Source of the DNA: Mangrovivirga cuniculi
GTDB lineage: Bacteria > Bacteroidota > Bacteroidia > Cytophagales > Cyclobacteriaceae
Reading direction: 5' to 3'
Length of the DNA stretch: 64,000 nt
Assembly (NCBI RefSeq): GCF_005166025.1
Contig: NZ_CP028923.1
Location: 4,094,001-4,158,000 of the forward strand
A model generated the notes under the pieces. That model was not told the origin of the DNA and did not search any database. It saw only the letters and a list, made by a program, of their open reading frames with translations. Positions 28,115-36,132 of the stretch are shown piece by piece. Every line of letters starts with the position of its first letter. Position 1 is the stretch's first letter. The position numbers and the translations under genes are program-made.

Positions 28115-28708
28115 ATGACACCAATATTAATCCTCATAGGCCTTATCATTGCTCTCAACTGCGTTCCGCTTCTGACAAAAAGGAGGTTTCCAAAAGCGGA
28201 GAAAGCGGTAATGCGGATATTGGTGGCTACGACTATTTTGTTTTTGATTTTTACAGTGTTCAGGTTTTTTGGTTATAACCTAAAGGGGAATTACACCTTT
28301 CAAGCAATCTCCTGGTCATTTTTAGTTTCGGCAATCTTGTTTTTCACTCTCCTCAAAAACACTAAAAAGAAATTATTGACAGTCCTCTTTCTCATTCCTT
28401 TAGTTGCCTGGGGTGTTATAACTTTTACAACCGACCGGGTGGTATATGAAGATAAATTTGACGATCAAAGAAATATAGTTGTTACTACCGGTGGATTTCT
28501 GGCCTGCGGGGAAAATATACATATCACACAGACTAAATTTGGCATATTTGACAAGGAAGTCCTTCATATCGACCACCTTTGCTTAACTGGAATAGATAAA
28601 ATTGAAATCTCTTCTGACTCAAAACACCTTGATTTTTTAATCTATCACGATGGAGAACTAGATTCTGAAAACCCTTATAATTACACTCTTGATAGAGAGA
28701 AATATTAG
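28115..28708 (+). CDS. Hypothetical membrane protein
   Basis: 197 residues: about four transmembrane helices in the first 110 (LILIGLIIALNCVPLL, VMRILVATTILFLIFTVFRFFG, AISWSFLVSAILFFTLL, LLTVLFLIPLVAWGVITF), then a soluble beta-rich C-terminal domain of about 85 residues. No known family recognised. Forty base pairs after the preceding lipoprotein and 22 bp before the TPM-domain gene, possibly one transcription unit. Confidence 0.65.
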   Translation: MTPILILIGLIIALNCVPLLTKRRFPKAEKAVMRILVATTILFLIFTVFRFFGYNLKGNYTFQAISWSFLVSAILFFTLLKNTKKKLLTVLFLIPLVAWGVITFTTDRVVYEDKFDDQRNIVVTTGGFLACGENIHITQTKFGIFDKEVLHIDHLCLTGIDKIEISSDSKHLDFLIYHDGELDSENPYNYTLDREKY

Positions 28709-28730
28709 AAATAAGATTTTCTAAACATAT

Positions 28731-29258
28731 ATGAATAACCTTAAACACATTTTACTTTTAACACTCCTTCTCATAGCAGGGTATAATGCCAAATCTCAGC
28801 ATGATAATCAACAAACAAATCCGGATATACCAGAAATAAAGTCTTATGTTAATGATTATGCTGATATCTTAACCGAGAAAGAAGAAGGTCAGTTAACCGT
28901 ACTTCTGAGGTCTTTGGAAGACTCTATTGGTTCTCAACTTGTTATTTTGTCTATAGATTCATTAAGTGGGCATACAATTAAAGAGTTTTCACTTCAAATA
29001 GCCTCCATAGCCAAAATTGGAAGAGCTAATTATGACGATGGTATTCTAATAACATTTGCCAGGTATGACAGACAGGTTCGCATCGAAGTAGGATATGGTC
29101 TTGAACAAATTATCCGGGATGAAATAGCCAAAAAGATAATTGATAGCACCATGATTCCTGAATTCCGAAATGGTGATTTCTATGCAGGATTAAGAAAAGG
29201 ATCTGAAGAAATAATCCATTTGATTTGTAGCAATCCCGAATTAGTTGGGAAAAGGTAG
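28731..29258 (+). CDS. TPM-domain protein (YgcG-like), exported
   Basis: 175 residues. A signal peptide (KHILLLTLLLIAGYNAKSQ) precedes a TPM domain: VNDYADILTEKEEGQLTVLLRSLEDSIGSQLVILSIDSLSGHTIKEFS...IGRANYDDGILITFARYDRQVRIEVGYGLEQIIRDEIAKKII. TPM domains are periplasmic folds, some with acid phosphatase-like activity. Most relatives carry a C-terminal membrane segment or Gly-rich tail; this one stops after the domain, so it is a short, probably soluble version. Confidence 0.82.
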   Translation: MNNLKHILLLTLLLIAGYNAKSQHDNQQTNPDIPEIKSYVNDYADILTEKEEGQLTVLLRSLEDSIGSQLVILSIDSLSGHTIKEFSLQIASIAKIGRANYDDGILITFARYDRQVRIEVGYGLEQIIRDEIAKKIIDSTMIPEFRNGDFYAGLRKGSEEIIHLICSNPELVGKR

Positions 29259-29275
29259 GAGTCGGGTAAATAATT

Positions 29276-29375
29276 GTCTGAATCAGGATTTACAGGATTA
29301 AAGGATGATAGGATGGTGTATAATCCTGTTAATGTTTTTTAAATCCGGATCAATCGTGGTTCACCACCTGACATT
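29276..29375. repeat. Palindromic interspersed repeat, copy A
   Basis: Begins GTCTGAATCAGGATT, runs through GGATTAAAGGATGATAGGAT and AATCCTGTTAAT, and ends ...AATCCGGATCAATCGTGGTTCA. The two ends are inverted relative to each other (TGAAtCAGGATT versus AATCnTGGTTCA). Related copies lie at 31279, 34679, 35966 and 36754. It sits directly upstream of the hipB operators. Confidence 0.7.
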
Positions 29376-29525
29376 AGTTCATTGTGTTTTACTTTCCACC
29401 ATAGTTGTTAATAAACGGTTTAAAAAGGGCCTAGATTAGCGTTAATGTTTGATTTTGAGCTTTTATACCCCCCAACTCAAATTAGACTATATTGAAAAGC
29501 ATATAAAAGAGTTTTAATGGATAAT

Positions 29526-29547
29526 ATTATATCTAATTGCATATAAT
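29526..29547. promoter_or_regulatory. HipB-type operator 1
   Basis: Palindrome ATTATAT-N8-ATATAAT, the same half-site spacing (N8) as the classic HipB operator TATCC-N8-GGATA. First of three copies at exact 40-bp intervals. Confidence 0.75.
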
Positions 29548-29565
29548 TTCAATCATATAGACACT

Positions 29566-29587
29566 ATTATATCTAATTACATATAAT
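29566..29587. promoter_or_regulatory. HipB-type operator 2
   Basis: Identical arms ATTATAT and ATATAAT around an 8-bp spacer that differs from operator 1 at one base. Confidence 0.75.
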
Positions 29588-29592
29588 TTATG

Positions 29593-29600
29593 TATATTTA
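29593..29600 (+). promoter_or_regulatory. -7-like box for hipB
   Basis: TATATTTA, one mismatch to TAnnTTTG, between operators 2 and 3, so operator binding would block it. The leader would be short (about 20 nt). Confidence 0.4.
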
Positions 29601-29605
29601 CCTGA

Positions 29606-29627
29606 ATTATATTTAATTACATATAAT
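29606..29627. promoter_or_regulatory. HipB-type operator 3, overlapping the hipB start codon
   Basis: ATTATAT-N8-ATATAAT; its last two bases are the first two of the hipB ATG (29626). Repressor bound here would cover the transcription start. Confidence 0.75.
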
Positions 29628-29835
29628 GCAGAATTTAGCAAAGTTTGTTAAAGAACGAAGAAAGGAAGTAAACCTGACTCAGGAAGAATTTGCTGAGCGG
29701 GCAGGAGTCGCACTCACTGTTATACGTAAAATCGAACAGGGTAAAACCAATCTGAATTTGGATAAGGTAAACCTGGTACTTCAGATGTTTGGACATGAAC
29801 TAGCACCTGTAAATAGTAAAAATCTAAATGAATGA
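29626..29835 (+). CDS. hipB: HipB-like XRE-family antitoxin/repressor
   Basis: 69-residue helix-turn-helix protein: VKERRKEVNLTQEEFAERAGVALTVIRKIEQGKTNLNLDKVNLVLQMFGHELAPV is a canonical HTH_3 domain. It should dimerise, bind the three palindromes upstream and repress its own operon, and contribute to toxin neutralisation. The stop overlaps the start of the next gene (ATGA). Confidence 0.9.
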   Translation: MQNLAKFVKERRKEVNLTQEEFAERAGVALTVIRKIEQGKTNLNLDKVNLVLQMFGHELAPVNSKNLNE

Positions 29836-30167
29836 GACAGGGCAAAGTATTTTATAAAGATTATTTAGCTGGTATCATTACAGAAACGGATGATGGTGAA
29901 TATGTATTTCAGTATGATGAAGAGTACGTAAAAGATCATCCAGATGAATTCATCACCTTTACAATGCCGGTAACAACAAAACCTTATACCGAAAAAAGAC
30001 TTTTTCCATTTTTTGAAGGATTGATTCCAGAAGGATGGTTATTAGAAATTGCTTCAGAAAACTGGAAAATTAATAAAAATGACCGTATGGGATTACTACT
30101 TGCTTGTTGTCAAAATTGTATTGGTGCAGTGAGTGTCAAACCTATTGAAGAGGAAGATGGAAAATAG
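29832..30167 (+). CDS. hipS: HipS-like protein (stand-alone HipA N-terminal subdomain)
   Basis: 111 residues matching only the Couple_hipA N-terminal subdomain 1: GKVFYKDYLAGIITETDDGEYVFQYDEEYV, FTMPVTTKPYTEKRLFPFFEGLIPEGWLLEIA, NDRMGLLLACCQNCIGAVSV. In classical HipA this is fused to the kinase core; here it is a separate gene overlapping the kinase by 11 bp. In the characterised E. coli HipBST system the equivalent free subdomain (HipS) is the antitoxin. The antitoxin role here is by analogy. Confidence 0.85.
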   Translation: MRQGKVFYKDYLAGIITETDDGEYVFQYDEEYVKDHPDEFITFTMPVTTKPYTEKRLFPFFEGLIPEGWLLEIASENWKINKNDRMGLLLACCQNCIGAVSVKPIEEEDGK

Positions 30168-31104
30168 ATGTTTATATTGTTACGAACCTATTAAAGACGA
30201 ACATGACTTTCATGAGAAATGTTCCATGGTATTCTTTGGAACACCAACTCCTCCGGAAATTGAATATTCCATTAATCAAATGGATGAACTTGCTAAAAAA
30301 GTAGTTGAACGAAGTGTAGCTGTTCCTGGTGTTCAGGCAAAACTGTCAATGTCCATCGTCAAAGAAACCAAAGGAAAATCTGACACAAGGTTAACTGTGG
30401 TTGGGGCATTGGATGGACAATATATATTTAAACCCCCTTCTGACAAATTTCCCGAAATGCCAGAAAACGTACATGTAACCATGCGAATTGCAGAATCTTT
30501 TGGAATCCGGGTAGTCCTATCATCATTGTGTCGATTAGCATCAGGAGAACTTTCATATATAACGAAACGAGTTGATCGAACAGATACTGGTTCTAAGATT
30601 CACATGCTCGATATGTTTCAAATCACAGAGGCATTTGATAAATACAAAAGTTCTATGGAGAAAGTTGGAAAAGCACTAGGTCAATATTCAAGCAACACGT
30701 TACTTGACAAAACTTTTTACTTTGATCTGGCTATTTTTTCTTTTTTAACCGGGAATAACGATATGCACCTGAAAAACTTCTCAATGATCGAAGGTCCTTC
30801 AGGACGGGTGTTATCCCCTGCTTATGATTTGTTAAATGTCGGTATAATCTTCCCGGAAGACACAGAAGAACTTGCGCTGACACTGGTTAGAAAGAAAAAA
30901 AAGCTTAAGAAGGAACACTTTGAAAAATTGGGGAATGAACTTGGATTGACTCCTAAACAGGTCAAAGGAAGCTTTAATAGAATGATAAAAAATAAATCAA
31001 AAGCATTCGAATGGATCAACCGATCATTCCTTTCAAAGGAAATGAAAACAGCCTATAAAGAATTACTAGAAAAAAGGTATACCCAATTGGGACTACAAGA
31101 ATAG
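30157..31104 (+). CDS. hipT: HipT/HipA-like Ser/Thr kinase toxin with N-terminal Cys/His motif
   Basis: 315 residues from ATG 30157 (MENRCLYCYEP), which overlaps the hipS stop; the frame upstream lies inside hipS. The core kinase is intact: Gly-rich-loop serine motif VQAKLS (59-64), catalytic NNDMHLKN (D202, N207) and metal-binding AYDLL (D224). The first 28 residues hold C5-x2-C8 and H19-x2-C22, a possible small zinc knuckle absent from E. coli HipA. HipA-type kinases phosphorylate aminoacyl-tRNA synthetases and halt growth; the target here is unknown. Lacks the N-terminal subdomain, which is supplied by the preceding gene. Confidence 0.88.
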   Translation: MENRCLYCYEPIKDEHDFHEKCSMVFFGTPTPPEIEYSINQMDELAKKVVERSVAVPGVQAKLSMSIVKETKGKSDTRLTVVGALDGQYIFKPPSDKFPEMPENVHVTMRIAESFGIRVVLSSLCRLASGELSYITKRVDRTDTGSKIHMLDMFQITEAFDKYKSSMEKVGKALGQYSSNTLLDKTFYFDLAIFSFLTGNNDMHLKNFSMIEGPSGRVLSPAYDLLNVGIIFPEDTEELALTLVRKKKKLKKEHFEKLGNELGLTPKQVKGSFNRMIKNKSKAFEWINRSFLSKEMKTAYKELLEKRYTQLGLQE

Positions 31105-31251
31105 CAACGGTCAAAATATAGTTCACAAATCAATCCTCATCCCTCGTTGTTTGAAGTTTTCCGCAGGACAACTTCAAATTTTTTCATGAAATGCAGAGTC
31201 TGAAAATCGGTCATTCTAAAACAAAATAATATCAATAATATTTGTTCCACC

Positions 31252-31278
31252 AGCGCAAGTTTAAACTTGTGCTTTTTT
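31252..31278 (+). terminator. Terminator of the hipBST locus
   Basis: AGCGCAAGTTT and AAACTTGTGCT pair over about 10 bp (one G-U), followed by T6. It lies about 150 bp after the hipT stop and abuts repeat copy D. Confidence 0.65.
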
Positions 31279-31308
31279 GTCTGAATCAGGATTTGTGGAT
31301 TAATAGGT
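31279..31308. repeat. Palindromic interspersed repeat, partial copy D
   Basis: GTCTGAATCAGGATT is identical to the start of copy A at 29276, then the similarity fades (GTGGATTAATAGG). Truncated copy at the right border of the hipBST locus. Confidence 0.55.
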
Positions 31309-31316
31309 GATTCTCT

Positions 31317-32369
31317 TCAACCAGCAGCAAAATCCGCAGCCAGTTTACCAGCTATCACTGCTCCTTCCATGAAGCCTCCACTCTGAGGAGCGGTTTCTGT
31401 ACAAGCAAACATCAGCCTATCATCGAAATAGCTTTTTTGATATAATCCGTGACCATATAAGTGTTTCGATGGCATGAGCTGATCTCCCTGCACAGCCGAA
31501 TACGGATCAGAACTCCAGTTTTTCTCATAATACGCAGCATAGTCTCCGGCTTCCGGACCGAAAAGACCTTCCAACTGCCGTATGATCAATTTTTCTCTTT
31601 CAGATTTTGACAGGCTCACATATTGTTTATCGGGACTCACAAAGCCCTGAAGGGCATATCCATCATCATTTATATCTGTGTGATCGTGTAATTCAGTCAT
31701 TGGTCCATCCTGACTAAATGCCATACCCGAGAATCCTTTTTCCTTCCAGAAAGGCTGATCATAGACAATGGCACTTTTGATATAACTGCTCATCCAGGTA
31801 TAGGTAGAATGCATCAGCTTTTGAAGGTCACCAGGTAGTTCAGGATCAAAAGAAATATTTTCAACAATCAGCCGAGGCGGAAGGGTGACAATTACTTTCT
31901 TCCCATAATATTCATTTCCTTCCCGGTCTTTAATTAAAAGTGCCCCATCCTGATTGGTGATTGATCTAACATAGGTAGATAACCGGAACTGATCTTCATT
32001 AAGATGCTTACTCAACTGATCGGTAAGCTTTTCGGTACCTCCTCCAATTCGGTAACTGGGAGCCTGACCTTCGGGAGGAATAAAGGACTGCACCTGCCCA
32101 TGCATCTCATACCTTGCAATGCCTTTATTGTATTGAGGGAAGACCGGGATTTCAATTTCTTTTAAAAGTGTTAACAATTCAGTGTGGTCTGCATGCACCC
32201 AGGTAGGCCCTAGTTCTATTGGAAGATTATTATGATTGAATGTATCAATTCTTCCTCCCCACCTGTTTTGTGCTTCGAGAACTAAAAAATTATTTATTCC
32301 TTTTTGTTTAAGCCTGTATGCAGCAATCAACCCTGTCAATCCACCCCCAACAATTATAATATCTTTCAT
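31317..32369 (-). CDS. Flavin-containing amine oxidase (monoamine oxidase-like)
   Basis: 350 residues. N-terminal FAD-binding Rossmann motif IIIVGGGLTGLIAAYRLKQKG...VLEAQNRWGGRIDTF (GxGxxG plus the GGR motif) and the C-terminal FAD-contact region ACTETAPQSGGFMEGAVIAGKLAAD. The middle (IELGPTWVHADHTELLTLLKE; YRIGGGTEKLTDQLSKHL) fits the MAO family. It is about 100 residues shorter than eukaryotic MAO and lacks a signal peptide, so it is a cytosolic oxidase of unknown amine or amino-acid substrate. It points leftward, convergent with hipT. Confidence 0.88.
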   Translation of the reverse strand: MKDIIIVGGGLTGLIAAYRLKQKGINNFLVLEAQNRWGGRIDTFNHNNLPIELGPTWVHADHTELLTLLKEIEIPVFPQYNKGIARYEMHGQVQSFIPPEGQAPSYRIGGGTEKLTDQLSKHLNEDQFRLSTYVRSITNQDGALLIKDREGNEYYGKKVIVTLPPRLIVENISFDPELPGDLQKLMHSTYTWMSSYIKSAIVYDQPFWKEKGFSGMAFSQDGPMTELHDHTDINDDGYALQGFVSPDKQYVSLSKSEREKLIIRQLEGLFGPEAGDYAAYYEKNWSSDPYSAVQGDQLMPSKHLYGHGLYQKSYFDDRLMFACTETAPQSGGFMEGAVIAGKLAADFAAG

Positions 32370-32396
32370 AACTTATGATTTCTATTTACAGTACTG

Positions 32397-32428
32397 CAAA
32401 TACAATGATTAAGTTTAATGTGATCAAA
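32397..32428 (-). promoter_or_regulatory. Promoter of the amine oxidase gene
   Basis: On the minus strand TTTG (32425-32428) is followed after 20 bp by TGTATTTG (32397-32404), close to the Bacteroidota TTTG-N17-23-TAnnTTTG layout with one mismatch in the -7 box. The leader would be about 22 nt. Confidence 0.5.
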
Positions 32429-32669
32429 AAAATTTCACTTAATAACCGCCTCATTAAATTGAAAATAAAGCAATTATAGTTTGATCATAGATCTTTAATT
32501 GGCACAGGTTACAATTGCCTATTTAGCAGTATAAATATTCGATTACATTGAGATAAAAACGCTAATCAGATTTTTTTAACTATTGATTTTCCAGCATCCA
32601 GATCAACAAGTATCCAATTAAGTATATCCTGACTTCATTTTTTAGAATTCAAACTAATTACATTTTTTT
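32405..32669. other. Intergenic gap before two membrane-protein genes
   Basis: AT-rich and divergent (amine oxidase leftward, membrane protein rightward). Apart from the amine-oxidase promoter I see nothing further. A TGGCACA at about 32500 looks sigma54-like but has wrong spacing to the next TTGC. Confidence 0.4.
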
Positions 32670-33344
32670 ATGAATACTTCTCCATCAATTCAACCCCATC
32701 AAAAAATTAAATACTTCACACAAACCAATGGTGATGAGTCAGAAGGTTCTGGCGGAATTCAGGTGGTTTTAATGATGATTGGTATTGGGGCACTTTTCTT
32801 TTTCTTTTCTATGGTTGATGGCATTGAAGACATTAAAGAATATGGCTGGCAGCTACTGATTATTTTTGGTATGCTATTCAGTATCCTATACCGCATGTTT
32901 AAAAAGAATACGCACTCAACAAATGCTACTATTTATCTAAAAGAAGAAGGCATCTCGATTGCAGACATCGGATTGATTCCTTTCAAGGATTTACGTCTTG
33001 ACCTTTATTATGCTAAAGGAAGTTTTTGTCGATACCATTTATACGACACCAAAGGACAAATCGCATTTTACTCTATACTGGAAGATGATCTGTCGAAAAC
33101 CTTAGAAGCTGAAGGAAAAATTAAGGTACAAGACAGAAAAGAACGCAGTGTGAAGCTGAAAAATTCTACTATTTACTATGGTTTCAATGAGGAAGCCACA
33201 CTGATTTATGATCTTGATAACGGGGAATATACTTTTAAGGGAAAGGATGTGGATACTAAGTCTGTAAAGCCTTCACTATATGCCATAGATCCAAAATATA
33301 AACTAGAAGAAGCCAGTATTCCGCTAGACGCAATTCCTGCTTAA
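32670..33344 (+). CDS. Hypothetical membrane protein
   Basis: 224 residues with two adjacent transmembrane helices (about 30-49 and 57-71) followed by a soluble beta-rich domain. No family recognised. The next gene follows 34 bp later and has a comparable layout, so they may be a functional pair. Confidence 0.65.
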   Translation: MNTSPSIQPHQKIKYFTQTNGDESEGSGGIQVVLMMIGIGALFFFFSMVDGIEDIKEYGWQLLIIFGMLFSILYRMFKKNTHSTNATIYLKEEGISIADIGLIPFKDLRLDLYYAKGSFCRYHLYDTKGQIAFYSILEDDLSKTLEAEGKIKVQDRKERSVKLKNSTIYYGFNEEATLIYDLDNGEYTFKGKDVDTKSVKPSLYAIDPKYKLEEASIPLDAIPA

Positions 33345-33378
33345 AAAAACGTATCCTGAATTTTTTAAACTAACACAA

Positions 33379-34635
33379 ATGAATTCTTACTATCTACGGT
33401 TTGTATTCGGTATTATCGTCCTTATCGGCTGGACTTTGTATTGTTTTATTGTGGGACCTACACAAGGCGAAATTGATGAGAAATATGAAATTATCCGAGG
33501 TAAGGTTAGCGGTCCTTATCATCTTCTACGGATCAAAGGGAATTTAAGGGTGATAACTGAGGGTAGTAGTTTTAGAAGTTATGATTTCTTCTCTTCAATT
33601 TATGATGAAGAAGAAAAAGAAAATTTTTCTAAGCTTTGGAGGCATTACTATAATGGCATCTTTATCCAAGACACCGTTGCAACTTATGATTCAGCCTATT
33701 GGATCAGCGAAGTCGAAAAGATAAAAGCCGATACCGAAGTTGGAGATACATTATTCAGGGGAAAGCCCATAAGATTCATTATTAGTGATAAACCTGAAGT
33801 AGAGCAGTTTGTCACCTTCAAAATAGAAGGTCAGGATGGTTTGTTTGATCTAAGAGATTATCTATTCGATGTGGACTATAATCCATATTTCAAAACATTC
33901 AGGGAGAGTCAACCATCTTACAACCAGTATGTCAGCAAGGTGAAGGAATTGATAGAAGACAACCCTCAAATGGGTATTAAAGTATTGCGTTCTTCTTTAG
34001 CTGATAGCTCAGACTATCTTCCCCATCGGGTATACAGCGCATTCGACCATAAAGATGAACTTTTGCTGGAAGACGTCCGTGGATATGAATCCCGGGAAAC
34101 CAGGCTGATCAAAGAAGATGGTATGTACACCGAAGAAGATAATAATGAGTTCATTGTCTGGTACGACCAGTTCAATTTTAAATTGTATACCGGATTAATC
34201 TTAATATGGATATTTATATCATTTATTAAAAGTCGCAATAAAAATAGCAGGAAACCAGTTTTTGGACTTGATTTTCAATACCATCCTGATGGAAGGTTTA
34301 GCTGGGAAATAACAGACAGAAACGAAGCGAATGCGTATGAACTGCCAATTAATCAATTGCAGGTGCACGTTTACATGAATGAGGATAATAAAGCCGATAT
34401 CCTGGGGCTTGCTATCGAAGATACTTCGAGTGAAAACTTCTGGCATTTTTACGGAAAAGATTATCTAATCAATGAGTCTTTATTACAAAAACTGAAGGGA
34501 TTACCTGGTGAGACTATAAAAGTCCATACTGTAGAAAGAGTTTTTGAATCGATAATAGAGGAGCGAAGCTGGAAGCAGGTATATACCCTTGAAAGTGGGG
34601 AGGAACACTCCTACACCTCGCAATATGAGCGGTAA
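33379..34635 (+). CDS. Hypothetical membrane protein
   Basis: 418 residues. An N-terminal membrane helix (YLRFVFGIIVLIGWTLYCFIV), a soluble domain of about 240 residues, a second helix (FKLYTGLILIWIFISFI), then a C-terminal domain beginning PVFGLDFQYHPDGRFSWEI. The central domain would lie on the outer face of the inner membrane. No known family recognised. Confidence 0.65.
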   Translation: MNSYYLRFVFGIIVLIGWTLYCFIVGPTQGEIDEKYEIIRGKVSGPYHLLRIKGNLRVITEGSSFRSYDFFSSIYDEEEKENFSKLWRHYYNGIFIQDTVATYDSAYWISEVEKIKADTEVGDTLFRGKPIRFIISDKPEVEQFVTFKIEGQDGLFDLRDYLFDVDYNPYFKTFRESQPSYNQYVSKVKELIEDNPQMGIKVLRSSLADSSDYLPHRVYSAFDHKDELLLEDVRGYESRETRLIKEDGMYTEEDNNEFIVWYDQFNFKLYTGLILIWIFISFIKSRNKNSRKPVFGLDFQYHPDGRFSWEITDRNEANAYELPINQLQVHVYMNEDNKADILGLAIEDTSSENFWHFYGKDYLINESLLQKLKGLPGETIKVHTVERVFESIIEERSWKQVYTLESGEEHSYTSQYER

Positions 34636-35027
34636 TAATAAATTATTTCATTAAATTCGGAGCCTCTTTCGGCTTTTATCTGAATTAGAATGGGTGATAG
34701 AATAATTAATATCCTGATATCTTTTTAATCCATTTCAATCCTAATTCACCTCATATTGTTAGTTCTTTAAACATTCACGTCCATTTCTAATGGTTTGCGA
34801 ACATTTTGTGATGGATTAATTAAATAAACAGTTTGAAAATTCTCTGGATACAACTATTTTCAGTATTCAGGCTAGGACATCTGTGACTATGACATCTTAG
34901 TTCCTGACAACCGTTGCTTTATAGTCGACATTTTGCTCTGTATTTGGTTCAAATACTTAATGATGTTGAAGATAAAATTATTGAGTAACTGTTATTTAAT
35001 CGATATGCTCACCCAAAAAACATTGCT
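34636..35027. other. Intergenic stretch containing repeat copy C
   Basis: Contains a weak hairpin (AGCC-tctttc-GGCT then TTTT, about 34660-34676), repeat copy C (34679-34752) and then 270 bp in which I see no gene or strong signal except a TgtaTTTG box-like sequence near 34939. Confidence 0.4.
34679..34752. repeat. Palindromic interspersed repeat, copy C
   Basis: TCTGAATTAGAATGGGTGATAGAAT...ATCCTGATATCTTTTTAATCCATTTCAATCCTAATTCA: a diverged copy, with inverted ends TGAATTAG / CTAATTCA intact. Confidence 0.6.
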
Positions 35028-35329
35028 ATGAGAGAAGATTTGAAAAATAGACTTCTACAAAAGGCTAAAACAAAAGCAAGTATACTTGGAGTTGAAATAA
35101 CATCAGAACTTGAATCGGATTTGGTTTCATTTATCAGCCAGGGTGTTGATCGAATGTCTTCATCCGAATATGATTCGACAGATGACAGATTAACTGCTGA
35201 AAAAATATAGAAACTCTGGTTGAAAACATGTCTTTTAACGCCAGCTCAAGAAATTTAAATGAAAGTCTGGATTCAAGAAGTTTTTCAACTGCTAAATCCA
35301 ATATTTGTCCACTTTGGCCATTTTGCTAA
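35028..35329 (+). pseudogene. Small protein ending in CPLWPFC, apparent 1-base frameshift
   Basis: The raw frame stops after 60 codons (MREDLKNRLLQKAKTKASILGVEITSELESDLVSFISQGVDRM...). Restoring one A in the A6 run at 35200-35205 extends it to 100 residues: ...LTAEKNIETLVENMSFNASSRNLNESLDSRSFSTAKSNICPLWPFC, stopping at TAA 35327-35329, which overlaps the ATG of the next gene (TAATG). That exact junction strongly supports the repair. Helical N-terminus, Ser/Asn-rich linker, and a C-terminal CPLWPFC with two Cys, one being the last residue. No signal peptide. Function unknown. Confidence 0.65.
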
Positions 35330-35805
35330 TGAAACCGAACGAACAAAAAGCATTTGATTTTGCTGCTGATACTTCAAAACAGTTGATTACTTTATCAACT
35401 GCGATTATCACTCTGACAATTACATTTTCTAAAGACATTATCGGAGTCGCAAATATTTCAAACTCTTCATCAATTTTCTGGGCCTGGGGAATTTTTATCT
35501 TATCGGTAATATTTGGGATTTGGACTCTTATGGCATTAACTGGTAGTTTACAACCCATGAAAAATGTTAAGACCATTGAAGAATCGAATTCTTCAACTAA
35601 TGATTCCAGCAATGAAGAGTCGATAACCATAAATGGGCTAAATGTAAAAATTCCAGCCGGACTTCAAATTTTAAGCTTTATTGCAGGTTTAATTTTAACT
35701 GTTAATTATGGAATAACATCTATAAACTCGCAAAAAGAAGAATCACAAATGGAAGCTTTCAGTAAAAAAAAATGTGTAGGAATAATTAAAAAATTAGAAT
35801 GGTAA
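35329..35805 (+). CDS. Small membrane protein coupled to the CPLWPFC gene
   Basis: 158 residues from ATG 35329 (MKPNEQKAFDFAADTSKQL), overlapping the preceding stop by one base. Three predicted transmembrane segments: QLITLSTAIITLTITFSKDI, IFWAWGIFILSVIFGIWTLMAL and LQILSFIAGLILTVNYGI, with a charged Ser-rich loop between the second and third. No recognised family. The coupling implies a stoichiometric partnership with the small CPLWPFC protein. Confidence 0.65.
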   Translation: MKPNEQKAFDFAADTSKQLITLSTAIITLTITFSKDIIGVANISNSSSIFWAWGIFILSVIFGIWTLMALTGSLQPMKNVKTIEESNSSTNDSSNEESITINGLNVKIPAGLQILSFIAGLILTVNYGITSINSQKEESQMEAFSKKKCVGIIKKLEW

Positions 35806-36132
35806 GCAACAAAGCCAATTTCTATAGATATAGATCCAAATAAGGCAGAAAAACAATAAGCACCTCACAATAACCAATTTAAATAATAGTGATTTTAAAT
35901 AAAAAATTTATTTTCCCATTACTTGTCAGGGGCAATATTCTACCTTTTTATTTACTTTAATTATAGATGATTGGATAATATAAACCCCATCATCCTTTTC
36001 AATTCCAGTCAATCCTGGTTCACTGGCTTTATAAGAATTTACTTTTTCGTTCTATCCGTTAGTAAACGTTTACTTTCGACTAACTGAATACTATGCTGTG
36101 AAAAATTCATAAATCTGAATTAATTTAATAGT
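35806..36132. other. Intergenic stretch with repeat copy E and a CGTTTACTAA-type palindrome
   Basis: Holds repeat copy E (35966-36025) and, at 36057-36076, an inverted CGTTTACTAA copy joined to CGTTTACTTT, related to the repeats at 15843-15883. No other gene seen. Confidence 0.4.
35966..36025. repeat. Palindromic interspersed repeat, copy E (5' part eroded)
   Basis: GATGATTGGATAAT...CATCATCCTTTTCAATTCCAGTCAATCCTGGTTCACTGG. The right end (AATCCTGGTTCA) is the best-preserved in the window; the left end is lost. Confidence 0.55.

Noticed and set aside
32495-32520. Sigma54-like TGGCACA ... TTGC
   Set aside because: The distance between the two elements is about four bases too long for a -24/-12 promoter.
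34870-34920. tRNA-like or structured RNA in the gap before the 35028 gene
   Set aside because: Only a short direct repeat (GACATCT) is present; no cloverleaf or acceptor stem can be drawn.
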